A stretch of 64,000 bases of DNA, from assembly GCA_008015155.1 (NCBI GenBank), contig SSFA01000008.1, forward strand, positions 310,001 through 374,000, written 5' to 3'. The stretch comes from Thiothrix sp. Lineage in GTDB: Bacteria; Pseudomonadota; Gammaproteobacteria; Thiotrichales; Thiotrichaceae. Below the pieces are notes generated by a model that saw nothing but the letters and a program-made list of their open reading frames with translations, ran no database searches and was not told where the DNA came from. The position numbers were made by a program, and so were the translations under genes. This document shows positions 47,015 to 57,883 of the stretch, piece by piece. Each line of letters starts with the position of its first letter. The first letter of the stretch is position 1.

Positions 47015-47599
47015 ATGGAAAAACGCTTTCTTGATGAAGAAACTTTAATCCTAGACTCCTTCCGCCTAGGTGTACAAATATATGCGAGTGGCTTTCGTCC
47101 AAGCTTCATCGTCGGTTTGTGGCGAGGTGGAAGTACCGTGGGGATTTATGTGCAGGAATGCCTACAGACCTTAGGTGTTCAGGCTAACCATATTGCTTTG
47201 CGCACCTCCTACCGTGGACAACCCCATTATCAACAAATGCTAGCTGATCAAGGTGCAGGCATTCGCGTCCATGGCACTCAGTATTTGTTGGAAACGCTGA
47301 ATCGCGAAGATAGCCTGTTGATCGTGGATGATGTATTTAGTTCTGGGCATTCGATTGAAGCCGTTCTCAAACGCCTAAGCAACCATCTTAAACGCAATAT
47401 GCCTGAGCAAGTGAAAATTGCTACGCTGTGGGAGCGTCCCTCTTTTAATGCGACCGCGCTAAAACCTGATTTTGTGCTACACCAAACCGAAGATTGGTTA
47501 GTGTTTCCTTATGAACTGAGTGGCTTAACCCAAGTGGAAATTTCTGAGCATAAACCTTGGTTAGTGCCACTTTTAGATAAAGCTCGACTGACTAACTAA
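47015..47599 (+). CDS. Second phosphoribosyltransferase paralog
   Basis: 194 residues, the same architecture as the protein at 46104, including SFRLG-x-I, FIVGLWRGGSTVGIYVQE and the PRPP loop LLIVDDVFSSGHSI (about 107-120). Transcribed in the opposite direction. Divergent from the TerB-like gene. Its stop overlaps the oxidase stop convergently by 8 bases. Confidence 0.75.
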   Translation: MEKRFLDEETLILDSFRLGVQIYASGFRPSFIVGLWRGGSTVGIYVQECLQTLGVQANHIALRTSYRGQPHYQQMLADQGAGIRVHGTQYLLETLNREDSLLIVDDVFSSGHSIEAVLKRLSNHLKRNMPEQVKIATLWERPSFNATALKPDFVLHQTEDWLVFPYELSGLTQVEISEHKPWLVPLLDKARLTN

Positions 47600-48968
47600 A
47601 AATTTTTCCCGGATTCAGCAAATTAAGGGGGTCAAGTGCTTGCTTAATCGTGCGCATCACTGCAACAGCACCACCCAACTCCTCCAGTAAATAGGTTTGC
47701 TTGCCCTGCCCAATACCATGCTCACCCGTGCAAGTGCCTTCCATAGCAATCGCTCGCTGGCTAATGCGCGCAACTATCCCTTCAGCTTTTTCAACCTCAA
47801 TAGGGTCAGACAAATCGACTAATAAGATAATGTGGAAATTACCATCACCAACGTGACCGAGGATGGTAGCCACCATCCCTGACGCTTCTAAATCTTGGCG
47901 GGTTGCTTCCACACATTCCGCTAAGCGTGAGATCGGCACACAAGCATCACTTGAATAAGCACGTGCACCCGGACGCAAGGCTTGCGCCGCAAAGAACGCA
48001 TTATGCCGAGCCTTCCATAATTGCCCTAACTCTTGCTGATCACTACTCCACTTGAATTCATTGGCTCCAAACTCAGTCGCAATGCTCGCAAACATCTCAG
48101 CTTGTTCTGCCACCCCAGCCTCACTACCATGAAACTCTACAAAGAGGGTGGGCTGTTCAGCCATAGTCAATTTTGAATAGCGATTACAAGCCTGAATCTG
48201 TAAAGCATCCAATAGTTCAATCCGCGAGACGGGAATGCCTGCTTGAATCGTCATAATCACCGCATTACAAGCAGCCAATACACTAGGAAAAGCACAAACC
48301 CCACCTGCGACTACTTCAGGGCGACCAAAAACTTTTAAACTTAACTCAGTGATAATCCCTAAAGTGCCTTCTGAGCCTACAAACAAACGGGTTAGGTCAT
48401 AGCCTGCTGCACTCTTTTTGGCGCGGCTCGCAGTGCGAATCACTTCCCCTTGAGCAGTCACGACTTCTAAACTCAAAACCACATCTTTCATGGTTCCATA
48501 ACGCACCGCATTTGTGCCGGAAGCACGGGTTGAAGCCATGCCACCTAAACTGGCATTCGCGCCCGGATCAATTGGAAAGAATAAACCTGTATGGCGTAAG
48601 GCTTGGTTTAAGGCTTCGCGGGTGACACCGGGTTGCACGACAGCTGTCAAATCTTCAGCATAAATATGCAAGACTTTATCCATGCGCGAAACATCAATAC
48701 AGATGCCGCCTTGCGGAGCGTTCACCTGCCCTTCTAAGGAAGTGCCCGTACCAAAAGGAATAATCGGGCAGCGATATTCATTACATAATTTGACCGCATC
48801 AATCACCATTTGTTTATCGGTCGCAAATAGTACTCCTTCCGCTGCTTGATTGGGCAGCCAAGTCTGAGTATTCGCATGTTGCTCACATAAGGTTTGATTA
48901 GTCGTGAATAGCTCTCCAAATCTTGCCTGAAAAGCAGTGATGGCTGCGTGATGTTGCAGATTCGACAT
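47592..48968 (-). CDS. FAD-linked oxidase, GlcD/D-lactate dehydrogenase family
   Basis: 458 residues. The FAD-binding PIIPFGTGTSLEGQVNAPQGG is at about 68-88, with DPGANASLGGMASTRASGTNAVRYGTM, and the C-terminal FAD_oxidase_C motif VGDGNFH and GTCTGEHGIGQGK. Oxidises a 2-hydroxy acid such as D-lactate or glycolate. Family level is certain; the substrate is not shown. Confidence 0.85.
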   Translation of the reverse strand: MSNLQHHAAITAFQARFGELFTTNQTLCEQHANTQTWLPNQAAEGVLFATDKQMVIDAVKLCNEYRCPIIPFGTGTSLEGQVNAPQGGICIDVSRMDKVLHIYAEDLTAVVQPGVTREALNQALRHTGLFFPIDPGANASLGGMASTRASGTNAVRYGTMKDVVLSLEVVTAQGEVIRTASRAKKSAAGYDLTRLFVGSEGTLGIITELSLKVFGRPEVVAGGVCAFPSVLAACNAVIMTIQAGIPVSRIELLDALQIQACNRYSKLTMAEQPTLFVEFHGSEAGVAEQAEMFASIATEFGANEFKWSSDQQELGQLWKARHNAFFAAQALRPGARAYSSDACVPISRLAECVEATRQDLEASGMVATILGHVGDGNFHIILLVDLSDPIEVEKAEGIVARISQRAIAMEGTCTGEHGIGQGKQTYLLEELGGAVAVMRTIKQALDPLNLLNPGKIFS

Positions 48969-49029
48969 GACTAAGTTCCTGTTCCTAATGATGAAATCAG
49001 TGTAGGTTTTATACTTTGAATAATAAAGT

Positions 49030-50061
49030 CTACAAAGGTGTTTTCGCTCCCTCGCCTGCGACTTCCCGCACTAATTGCGGCACCATATAGCCTGGAACAG
49101 TTAAACGTAAAGCAGCAACCAGTGCTTTGGCCTCAAGCTCTGGCACTTCAAAATGTGCTGCACCCTGCACACGATCTAGGATATGCAGATAATAAGGTAT
49201 GACATTTGCTGCTACTAAAGCTTCACTTAAGGCAGCCAAAGCAGGCACACTATCATTCACCCCACGCAGCAATACACTTTGATTTAATAATAAAACACCT
49301 ACTTCGCGTAGTGCTTTTAAGCCAGCTTGCACTTCAGCATCCTGAAACTCATTCGCATGATTGGCATGAATTACCATAATGACTTGCTTATTTAAGCGGC
49401 TCAGCCAAGTCAATAAACGCTCATCAATCCGTTCAGGCAAGACAATGGGTAAGCGGGTATGAAAACGAAGGCGTTGCACATGCTCAATCGCAGCAAGGCG
49501 CTCACATAAAGAACTTAAGCGGTCATCTGATAAAGTCAAAGGATCACCACCGCTTAATAAGACTTCGCTAATATCAGCATTGCTTGCAACATAATCGAGC
49601 GCTTCTTGCCAGTGATCGCGGGCTGGATTGGCTTCACTGTAGGGAAAATGGCGGCGAAAACAATAGCGACAATGAATCGCACAAGCTCCAGTTGTGACTA
49701 ACAAAACACGACCTTGATATTTATGTAAGACACCATCTGTCACCATTGCTGCATGATCGCCGACGGGATCGCTTAAAAACCCCTGCGTTAACTGCATTTC
49801 TGCGGATAAAGGCAAAACTTGGCGTAATAAGGGGTCATTCCAATCGCCTTTTTGCATCCGTCGCACATAACTATGCGGCGCTAGTAAACGAAATTGCCGC
49901 GCTGCTTCCAGACTGACTTCAGCACCCTGTCCCTCTAAGTCTAATAAGCGAATCAGCTCAAATGGATCGCGTACTGCAGAGGCTAAAGCACGCTGCCAAA
50001 CTGAACTTGTTAATGAACTTGAATTTTTAGTCTGATTTTTTGCAGCGTTTCCGGTTATCAT
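49030..50061 (-). CDS. epmB: EF-P beta-lysylation protein, radical SAM aminomutase
   Basis: 343 residues from the ATG at 50061. The radical SAM cluster is Cys127-Cys131-Cys134 (CAIHCRYC). ALDYVASNADISEVLLSGGDPLTL and the RLRFHTRLPIVLPERI block are diagnostic of the lysine 2,3-aminomutase family, here EpmB because of the neighbouring efp and epmA. It makes (R)-beta-lysine for EF-P. Divergent from efp, 45 bases apart. Confidence 0.9.
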   Translation of the reverse strand: MITGNAAKNQTKNSSSLTSSVWQRALASAVRDPFELIRLLDLEGQGAEVSLEAARQFRLLAPHSYVRRMQKGDWNDPLLRQVLPLSAEMQLTQGFLSDPVGDHAAMVTDGVLHKYQGRVLLVTTGACAIHCRYCFRRHFPYSEANPARDHWQEALDYVASNADISEVLLSGGDPLTLSDDRLSSLCERLAAIEHVQRLRFHTRLPIVLPERIDERLLTWLSRLNKQVIMVIHANHANEFQDAEVQAGLKALREVGVLLLNQSVLLRGVNDSVPALAALSEALVAANVIPYYLHILDRVQGAAHFEVPELEAKALVAALRLTVPGYMVPQLVREVAGEGAKTPL

Positions 50062-50106
50062 ACGCACCTTAATTAAATTGAGTGATTTTTGGAGAGCAAC
50101 AAGGCT

Positions 50107-50676
50107 ATGCCAAGCTACAGCACCAGCGAGTTCCGTTCTGGACTCAAACTTATGATTGACGGCGATCCTTATACCATCGTTGAGAACGAATTTGTAAAAC
50201 CGGGTAAAGGTCAAGCATTTAATCGCGTTCGTGTGAAGAATTTAAAAACCGGTCGCACTGTTGAAAAAACTTGGAAGTCTGGTGATAGCGTTGAAGCCGC
50301 TGATGTCGTCGACCGTGAAATGGAATACCTCTACAAAGAAGGTGATGACTATTATTTCATGGCCACCGACGGTTCATTTGAACAAGTCGCTGCACCTGCA
50401 ACTTCGATGGAAGATGCTGTGAAATGGTTACGTGGTAATGAAGTTTGTGTCGTAACTTTATGGAATGAAGTGCCATTAACAGTCACGCCACCCAATTTCG
50501 TTGAATTGAAAATTGTTGAAACCGATCCCGGCTTAAAAGGTGATACCGCTAGCGGTGGTACTAAACCAGCGATTTTAGAAACCGGCGCTGTGGTTAAAGT
50601 ACCTTTATATATGAATCAGGATGAAGTCCTGCGCATTGATACGCGCACTGGCGAATATATTTCCCGTGTGAAATAA
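50107..50676 (+). CDS. efp: Elongation factor P
   Basis: 189 residues. [37 protein letters not shown] carries the modified Lys34 in KPGKGQ; the C-terminal domains end [23 protein letters not shown] relieves ribosomes stalled at polyproline; EpmA and EpmB encoded beside it attach beta-lysine to Lys34. Start is the ATG at 50107 with AAGG before it. Confidence 0.95.
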   Translation: MPSYSTSEFRSGLKLMIDGDPYTIVENEFVKPGKGQAFNRVRVKNLKTGRTVEKTWKSGDSVEAADVVDREMEYLYKEGDDYYFMATDGSFEQVAAPATSMEDAVKWLRGNEVCVVTLWNEVPLTVTPPNFVELKIVETDPGLKGDTASGGTKPAILETGAVVKVPLYMNQDEVLRIDTRTGEYISRVK

Positions 50677-50692
50677 GCGAAGGATCAATGGG

Positions 50693-51631
50693 GTGAACTG
50701 GCAACCAACAGCCTCAATTCAAGCTTTAAAAGCGCGTGCTTGCCTCTATCAGCAGCTACGCGCTTTTTTCCATGGGCGCGGGGTTTTGGAAGTCGAAACT
50801 CCAGCACTGTCCCAAGCAGGCAATACCGATCCTAATATTGCTAGCTTCAGTGTGAATACACCGCAAGGTTTGCGCTATTTGCACACTTCCCCCGAATATC
50901 CTATGAAGCGCTTATTAGCGGCGGGTAGTGGCGATATTTACCAGATTTGTAAAGTCTGGCGACAAGATGAGTCGGGGCGGCGACATAACCCCGAATTCAC
51001 TATGCTTGAATATTATCGGGTGGGCTTTAGTTACCAACAATTGATGCAAGAAGTCTCTGAGCTACTACAGCTTGCGATTCCACATCTTAAGCTTGCTCCG
51101 CGGATACTTACTTACCGTCAAGCTTTCCTTGAAATCTTAGCTATTGACCCCCATCAAGCTAGTGTTGAGCAATTAGCTGCTTGTGCTCAGCAACAAAACA
51201 TTGATGTTCAAGGCGAGCTCAGCCAGCAAGCTTGGTTAGATTTGTTATTTACGCATTGTATTGAAGCTAGTTTCCCGACAGATCGTTTGACGTTTATTTA
51301 CCATTATCCAGCCACCCAAGCTGCTTTAGCCCGGGTACGTTTAGAAGATGGTTATTGGGTAGCCGAACGCTTTGAAGTGTATTTAGGCCCTTTAGAATTG
51401 GGCAATGGCTATCAAGAGCAAACTAATGCTGAGCAATTAGAACGAGTACTAGTCGCTGATGCTGAGCTGCAAGCCCAAGATATTCCAGTAGATACACGGT
51501 TTATCGCGGCCGTGCAAGCTGGTATGCCGTTTTCAGCGGGCATCGCCTTGGGTTTAGATCGGATTTTATTATCTCGCCTGCAAGCTACACGGCTGCCCAG
51601 CGTGTTAAGTTTTGCGTGGGAAATAGCGTAA
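50693..51631 (+). CDS. epmA: EF-P lysyltransferase (GenX/PoxA)
   Basis: 312 residues, GTG start after AAGGA. A truncated class II lysyl-tRNA synthetase catalytic core without the anticodon-binding domain: FFHGRGVLEVETPALS, YLHTSPEYPMKRLLAAGSGDIYQICKVWR, GIALGLDRILL. It charges Lys34 of EF-P with beta-lysine. 16 bases after efp. Confidence 0.95.
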   Translation: MNWQPTASIQALKARACLYQQLRAFFHGRGVLEVETPALSQAGNTDPNIASFSVNTPQGLRYLHTSPEYPMKRLLAAGSGDIYQICKVWRQDESGRRHNPEFTMLEYYRVGFSYQQLMQEVSELLQLAIPHLKLAPRILTYRQAFLEILAIDPHQASVEQLAACAQQQNIDVQGELSQQAWLDLLFTHCIEASFPTDRLTFIYHYPATQAALARVRLEDGYWVAERFEVYLGPLELGNGYQEQTNAEQLERVLVADAELQAQDIPVDTRFIAAVQAGMPFSAGIALGLDRILLSRLQATRLPSVLSFAWEIA

Positions 51632-51687
51632 GTGCTTAAGGGACGGCACAATTTGCGCTTCTTTTTTGAATTTTAAGGAGAATTGAG

Positions 51688-52023
51688 ATGAGTTTATTTA
51701 TTTCTGATGCGATGGCGCAAACAGCTCCAGCAGGCCCTGCTGGTGGTGGTTTAATTGAAATGGTCTTGATGATGGCGGTATTTTTCGCCATTATGTATTT
51801 TATGATCATTCGTCCTCAGCAAAAGCGCGCTAAAGATCATAAAACTATGTTAGAAGCGCTCAGCAAAGGGGATGAAATCGTCACTGGCGGCGGTATGTTA
51901 GGTAAAGTTGCGAATATTGGCGACAATTTTATCCAACTTGAAATCGCTGACAACGTGCAAGTTAAAGTACAAAAGCAAGCTATTGCCTCTGTACTACCCA
52001 AAGGGACTTTGAAAAACGCTTGA
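51688..52023 (+). CDS. yajC: Preprotein translocase subunit YajC
   Basis: 111 residues. One transmembrane helix (LIEMVLMMAVFFAIMYFMIIRPQQKR), then the conserved cytoplasmic part KGDEIVTGGGMLGKVANIGDNFIQLEIADNV. AAGGAG precedes the ATG. It forms part of the SecDF-YajC complex with the next two genes. Confidence 0.95.
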   Translation: MSLFISDAMAQTAPAGPAGGGLIEMVLMMAVFFAIMYFMIIRPQQKRAKDHKTMLEALSKGDEIVTGGGMLGKVANIGDNFIQLEIADNVQVKVQKQAIASVLPKGTLKNA

Positions 52024-52101
52024 TTTTTCTCCTTTTAGAACCGCTTGCCTAGGCTGTGCTGTTGACGCTTGCAGCCTAGGGGCTTGTTTTGGAATATAAC
52101 A

Positions 52102-53967
52102 ATGAACCGCTATCCAGTCTGGAAGTATGTAATGATTGCGATCATTCTTTTGATCGGCATTATTTACTCAATTCCTAACTTTTTCCCTTCTGAACCTGCA
52201 GTGCAAATCAGCACTAAAACCGAACAGCCCATTGAGCCTGCCGAAATGCAGCGCTTTGAGCAAGCTTTGAAAGATAAGGGCTTAAGCTTTCGTGCCAGTG
52301 AGAATAATGGCTCGCAAGTCTTATTTCGTTTTGCCGACACTGATGTACAGTTGAAAGCCTCTGAAGTACTAAAAACTGCTGTTGGCGATAAATACGTGGT
52401 TGCTCTCAATCTCGCTCAATCCACTCCTCAGTTCTTACGCGCCTTGCATGCCAATCCGATGTATTTAGGTTTGGACTTACGTGGTGGTGTGCACTTCTTA
52501 ATGGAAGTGGATATGAATGCGGCTAAAGATAAAGCTTATGAGCGTTATGAAGACGAGTTCCGCGATACCTTACGTGAAGCTAAAGTCGCTTATTTAGGGA
52601 TTGCACGTGAAGGCGATCAATTAGTTGCTAAATTTAAAACTGAGCAAGAGCGTGATGCAGCAGCCCCTGTTTTAGGCAAAGCTTATGTCAATAATGAGCT
52701 GATTTGGGATAAGAAAGAACAAGACGGTAGTTATATTCTGTCCGCTGCGATGTCACCGCAAAATTTATTAAATATTGAAAAATTTGCGATCCAACAAAAT
52801 ATCACTACCTTACGCAAGCGGGTGAATGAGTTAGGGGTAGCTGAGCCGGTTATTCAGCAGCAAGGCAAAGGTCGGATTGTGGTGCAATTGCCAGGCGTGC
52901 AAGATACGGTACGCGCTAAAGAAATCTTAGGTGCAACCGCAACGCTTGAGTTCCGTTTGGTCGATGATGGTGGCAATGATGCTCAACAAGCACAGGCTTC
53001 TGGACGGGCACCGATTGGTTTGCAACTCTACAAAGAGCGGGATGGCACACCGATTTTATTAAAGCGTAGAGTCATGTTGACGGGCGAGTATATTACGGAT
53101 GCTAGCTCTGGCTTTGATCAAAATAACCAGCCTTCGGTCAATATTACTTTAGATGGGAATGGGGCGAGTCGCTTTAGTAAAGTTACTGGCGAGAACGTAC
53201 AAAAGTTAATGGCTGTGGTTTATATTGAAACCAAATTCCAAGAAGTGGAAGTCGATGGCCAAAAAGTTCGCAAACCGGTTAAAACCGAAGAAGTCATCAA
53301 TGTCGCGCGGATTCAAGAGCAACTCAGCAAGCGCTTCCAAATCACTGGTTTAGACTCAACTAAAGAAGCGCGTGACTTAGCCTTATTACTACGGGCTGGC
53401 GCTCTGGCTGCTCCCTTATACATCGTTGAAGAACGTACCATCGGCCCAAGCATGGGTAAAGAAAATATCGAGAAAGGTTTCAACTCTAATATTTGGGGCT
53501 TTGTCGCGGTCGTGATTTTCATGGTGGTTTACTATCGCGTATTCGGTTTGATTTCGAGTCTTTCGCTAGGTGTGAATGGCTTCTTACTGTTTGCGATTCT
53601 CTCCATGATTCAAGCCACCTTGACCCTCCCCGGCATGGCTGCGATTGCTTTGACGCTTGGTATGGCCATTGATGCAAACGTCTTAATTAATGAGCGGATT
53701 CGTGAGGAATTACGTAATGGCGCCGCTCCACAAATAGCGATCAATGCCGGGTATGAGCGTGCTTGGGGTACGATCCTCGATTCCAACCTAACTAACTTAA
53801 TTGCGGGTATTGCCTTGTTTATGCTCGGTTCTGGCCCTGTGCGTGGCTTCGCAGTCGTCCTCTGCTTAGGTATTTTGACTTCGATGTTTAGTGCTGTGAC
53901 TGTTTCACGTGCCTTGACCAATTTGGTGTATGGCTATCGTAAACGCTTAACCGATATTTCTATTTAG
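52102..53967 (+). CDS. secD: Protein translocase subunit SecD
   Basis: 621 residues from the ATG at 52102. Six transmembrane helices expected: one at the N-terminus (MIAIILLIGIIYSIPNFF) and five after residue about 450. LGLDLRGGVHFLMEVD is the SecD hallmark and LSLGVNGFLLFAILSM... TLPGMAAIALTLGMAIDANVLINERIREEL is the membrane core. Uses the proton gradient to pull exported proteins out of the Sec channel. Confidence 0.95.
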   Translation: MNRYPVWKYVMIAIILLIGIIYSIPNFFPSEPAVQISTKTEQPIEPAEMQRFEQALKDKGLSFRASENNGSQVLFRFADTDVQLKASEVLKTAVGDKYVVALNLAQSTPQFLRALHANPMYLGLDLRGGVHFLMEVDMNAAKDKAYERYEDEFRDTLREAKVAYLGIAREGDQLVAKFKTEQERDAAAPVLGKAYVNNELIWDKKEQDGSYILSAAMSPQNLLNIEKFAIQQNITTLRKRVNELGVAEPVIQQQGKGRIVVQLPGVQDTVRAKEILGATATLEFRLVDDGGNDAQQAQASGRAPIGLQLYKERDGTPILLKRRVMLTGEYITDASSGFDQNNQPSVNITLDGNGASRFSKVTGENVQKLMAVVYIETKFQEVEVDGQKVRKPVKTEEVINVARIQEQLSKRFQITGLDSTKEARDLALLLRAGALAAPLYIVEERTIGPSMGKENIEKGFNSNIWGFVAVVIFMVVYYRVFGLISSLSLGVNGFLLFAILSMIQATLTLPGMAAIALTLGMAIDANVLINERIREELRNGAAPQIAINAGYERAWGTILDSNLTNLIAGIALFMLGSGPVRGFAVVLCLGILTSMFSAVTVSRALTNLVYGYRKRLTDISI

Positions 53968-53977
53968 GGGCTAGCTC

Positions 53978-54925
53978 ATGATTGAATTATTCCATTTCAA
54001 AAAAGACATCCCCTTCATGAAATATGGGAAGATTACGACCCTTATTTCCTTAGGTACTTTCGTCTTTGCAGTGTTCTTTCTAGTGTATCGTGGCCTTAAC
54101 TTAGGCGTAGATTTCACGGGTGGTACGATGATCGAGGTGCGTTATGCACAAGCCGCACCGATTGAACAGATTAGAGAGAATCTAAAAGCACAAGGCTTCC
54201 CAGAAGTCTTTGTGCAAAACTATGGCTCAACGCAAGATGTTTTGATTCGCCTGCCTGTAGAACAAGGCAAATCAGGTGCACAGGTCAGTGAGCAAGTGAT
54301 GAAAAGCCTGCGAACCGCCAATCCTGATGTACAACTGAGTCGGGTCGAGTTTGTCGGCCCACAAGTCGGTCAGGAATTATATGAAAATGGTGGGTTAGCA
54401 CTGTTGTTAGTCGCGGCTGGGATTATTATTTACTTATCTTTCCGCTTCGAATGGCGCTTTGCAGTCGCCGCCACTATTGCAAATATGCACGACGTCGTGA
54501 TTATCCTGGGAATGTTTGCCTTTTTCCAATGGCAATTTGACCTTACGGTTTTGGCCGGTGTACTCGCTATCTTGGGCTACTCTGTGAACGAATCCGTCGT
54601 TGTCTTTGACCGGGTGCGTGAAAATATTCGCAAAATGCGTGATACCAGTATTCCAGACATTATCGACAATGCAATCACTGTCACTATGTCACGGACTATT
54701 ATTACGCATACGTCGACACAGATTATGGTCTTGGCGATGTTCTTCTTCGGTGGCGAAGCCTTACATAATTTCTCCTTAGCTCTCACCATCGGGATTATGT
54801 TTGGTATTTATTCCTCGGTCTTAGTTGCCTCGCCTTTAGTTATGTTATTTGGCTTGAAGCGTGAGCATCTGATTCCGAAAGAGAATGTCGTTGAGGGTGC
54901 TAACCCCGATGGCTCTGTGGTGTAA
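53978..54925 (+). CDS. secF: Protein translocase subunit SecF
   Basis: 315 residues. NLGVDFTGGTMIEVRY is the SecF hallmark, with GYSVNESVVVFDRVRENIRKM and TLTIGIMFGIYSSVLVASPLVM. Follows secD by 10 bases. Partner of SecD. Confidence 0.95.
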   Translation: MIELFHFKKDIPFMKYGKITTLISLGTFVFAVFFLVYRGLNLGVDFTGGTMIEVRYAQAAPIEQIRENLKAQGFPEVFVQNYGSTQDVLIRLPVEQGKSGAQVSEQVMKSLRTANPDVQLSRVEFVGPQVGQELYENGGLALLLVAAGIIIYLSFRFEWRFAVAATIANMHDVVIILGMFAFFQWQFDLTVLAGVLAILGYSVNESVVVFDRVRENIRKMRDTSIPDIIDNAITVTMSRTIITHTSTQIMVLAMFFFGGEALHNFSLALTIGIMFGIYSSVLVASPLVMLFGLKREHLIPKENVVEGANPDGSVV

Positions 54926-54943
54926 AGCCTAAGTTGATGCACA

Positions 54944-54972
54944 AAAAAGACCTGCATAAAGCAGGTCTTTTT
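54944..54972. terminator. Terminator after secF, bidirectional
   Basis: GACCTGC/GCAGGTC stem with a 5-base loop and T-runs on both sides. Ends the yajC-secD-secF operon and the gene at 54994. Confidence 0.85.
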
Positions 54973-54993
54973 ATTCGTAATGTAGCAATAGAT

Positions 54994-55497
54994 TTACCCC
55001 GCCTTCCCCACATACATTTCTAAAGCTTTAACTAAAGCCCTGCCATCAAAACCTTGCTCACTGATGCTCTTTGGTAGAACATAAAATACATCCGGCTTAG
55101 GATAAACAAGCAAATAATTCTGATTCTGCTTCCAATCTTTAATATCCTTCCAGAGCAACTCATTAGTACCATGTGTGGAACTAATGGCTAATCCTGTTGG
55201 GAGTAACTCTACAGTGAAGGGCTCGTGTAGAGCTTTAAAACCACGGTAAAACTTTTTAGCTTTGTAAGGTGACGCCACAAAATGTAAAAACAGATAACTG
55301 AGTACTAAACCAATCAAAGTACCCAAGGCTAACTGCCCGAAACCATAATAATCCGTCAAATAAACTGCTAAAAGGCCTAGAAGAATAGCCAAGAATAGAA
55401 CCAGTAAGCGCATAGTGGGCGTTTCATTTAAACGACTCGCGGCTAAGAAGTCGCGCTCTGAAAGGGTATAGCTGGCTTTAACAGCATCGGTTGACAT
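54994..55497 (-). CDS. YcxB-like membrane protein
   Basis: 167 residues from the ATG at 55497; an earlier GTG is possible. Two transmembrane helices (LLVLFLAILLGLLAVYL and ALGTLIGLVLSYLFLHF), then a cytoplasmic domain with LLWKDIKDWKQNQNYLLVYPKPDVFYVLPKSI, the YcxB-like C-terminal pattern. Function unknown. Confidence 0.7.
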   Translation of the reverse strand: MSTDAVKASYTLSERDFLAASRLNETPTMRLLVLFLAILLGLLAVYLTDYYGFGQLALGTLIGLVLSYLFLHFVASPYKAKKFYRGFKALHEPFTVELLPTGLAISSTHGTNELLWKDIKDWKQNQNYLLVYPKPDVFYVLPKSISEQGFDGRALVKALEMYVGKAG

Positions 55498-55588
55498 AAG
55501 ATTTCTCAAGGACACTCATAAACTGGGAATTATACGGCTAAATAGACTGAGGAACAGACTTGATCTGACTACTCAGTTCTTCACATTA

Positions 55589-56827
<1,239 letters not shown>

Positions 56828-56938
56828 TCATATCATCAAATAAATTTGAAAGCCGCAGAATGACAGTGCATTGCAAAAACTTGTACTTTTAAGTCAATCT
56901 TCTACACTAAGAGGCTTAAAGATGGATGAGAGACCAGC

Positions 56939-57841
56939 ATGAGTCGTGTGCAATCCCAACTTATTCCACAGTTTGCTTTATATGGTGAGAGCAATCTAAG
57001 CCAACAGCCGAGCTTAGTGCATATCGAAGATATTGCGGATCGAAGTCGTGCGAATAACTGGTTGATCAAGCCGCATCGCCATACCCGGCTTTTCCAAATT
57101 TTGTTATTAATCAATGGTAGCCTACAGGTGAAACTAGAAGATCAACAGCACCAGCTGCAAGGGAATTGGGTGGTGAGTATTCCACCGGGTTGGGTGCATG
57201 GCTTCGAGTTTCCTGCCGATACTCAAGGGATGGTCTTATCTGTTGCAGCTGCTTTATTGCAAGCGCCTCCTCAACAATTCCAAGGCTTGGCTAGTTTATT
57301 AGAACAAGCCCATACCGTTAGCTTTGCAGAGCAAGATGTACTTTTTGCTCAATTCAAAAACTATCTATACTTGATCCGCCAAGAACTTAAGCAACCGTCT
57401 ACAGGCCATGAAACCATGCTAACTTGGCAGATTGGCGCTTTATTTATGACACTGTGGCGCCAAGTGCAATATAGCACTGCCCAAATGCATCAAAACCCGA
57501 AAAGCATCCAGGTTTTTCAACAATTTAGACAGACATTAGAACTGCATTATCGCGAGCACTGGGATGTGCAAACCTATGCTAAAACCTTACATCTATCCGT
57601 ATCAAGCTTAAACCGTTTATGCCAAGAAAAAGCTGGCAATAGTGCAAAAGGCTTGATTCAAGAGCGAGTCTTACTTGAAGCTAAGCGCCGCTTGATTTAC
57701 ACCCAAGAGCCACTAGAACGCATAGCAGAATCTTTAGGCTTCAAAGATCCTGCATACTTTTCACGCTTTTTTAAGAATTTAGCGGGTACGCCACCGAGTG
57801 ACTACCGTAAAGCGAAATATATAGAAATGGGAACAAGTTAA
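56939..57841 (+). CDS. AraC-family regulator, PobR/PobC-like
   Basis: 300 residues. N-terminal cupin sensing domain (HRHTRLFQILLLINGSLQVKLEDQQHQL); C-terminal two helix-turn-helices (WDVQTYAKTLHLSVSSLNRLCQEKAG... LERIAESLGFKDPAYFSRFFKNLAGTPPSDYRK). The 135-base intergenic region to pobA likely holds its site. Probably activates pobA with 4-hydroxybenzoate. Confidence 0.8.
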   Translation: MSRVQSQLIPQFALYGESNLSQQPSLVHIEDIADRSRANNWLIKPHRHTRLFQILLLINGSLQVKLEDQQHQLQGNWVVSIPPGWVHGFEFPADTQGMVLSVAAALLQAPPQQFQGLASLLEQAHTVSFAEQDVLFAQFKNYLYLIRQELKQPSTGHETMLTWQIGALFMTLWRQVQYSTAQMHQNPKSIQVFQQFRQTLELHYREHWDVQTYAKTLHLSVSSLNRLCQEKAGNSAKGLIQERVLLEAKRRLIYTQEPLERIAESLGFKDPAYFSRFFKNLAGTPPSDYRKAKYIEMGTS

Positions 57842-57883
57842 GCTCATATTAATTAACTCGTTCAGAGCTTTTGTGTTGAAAAC

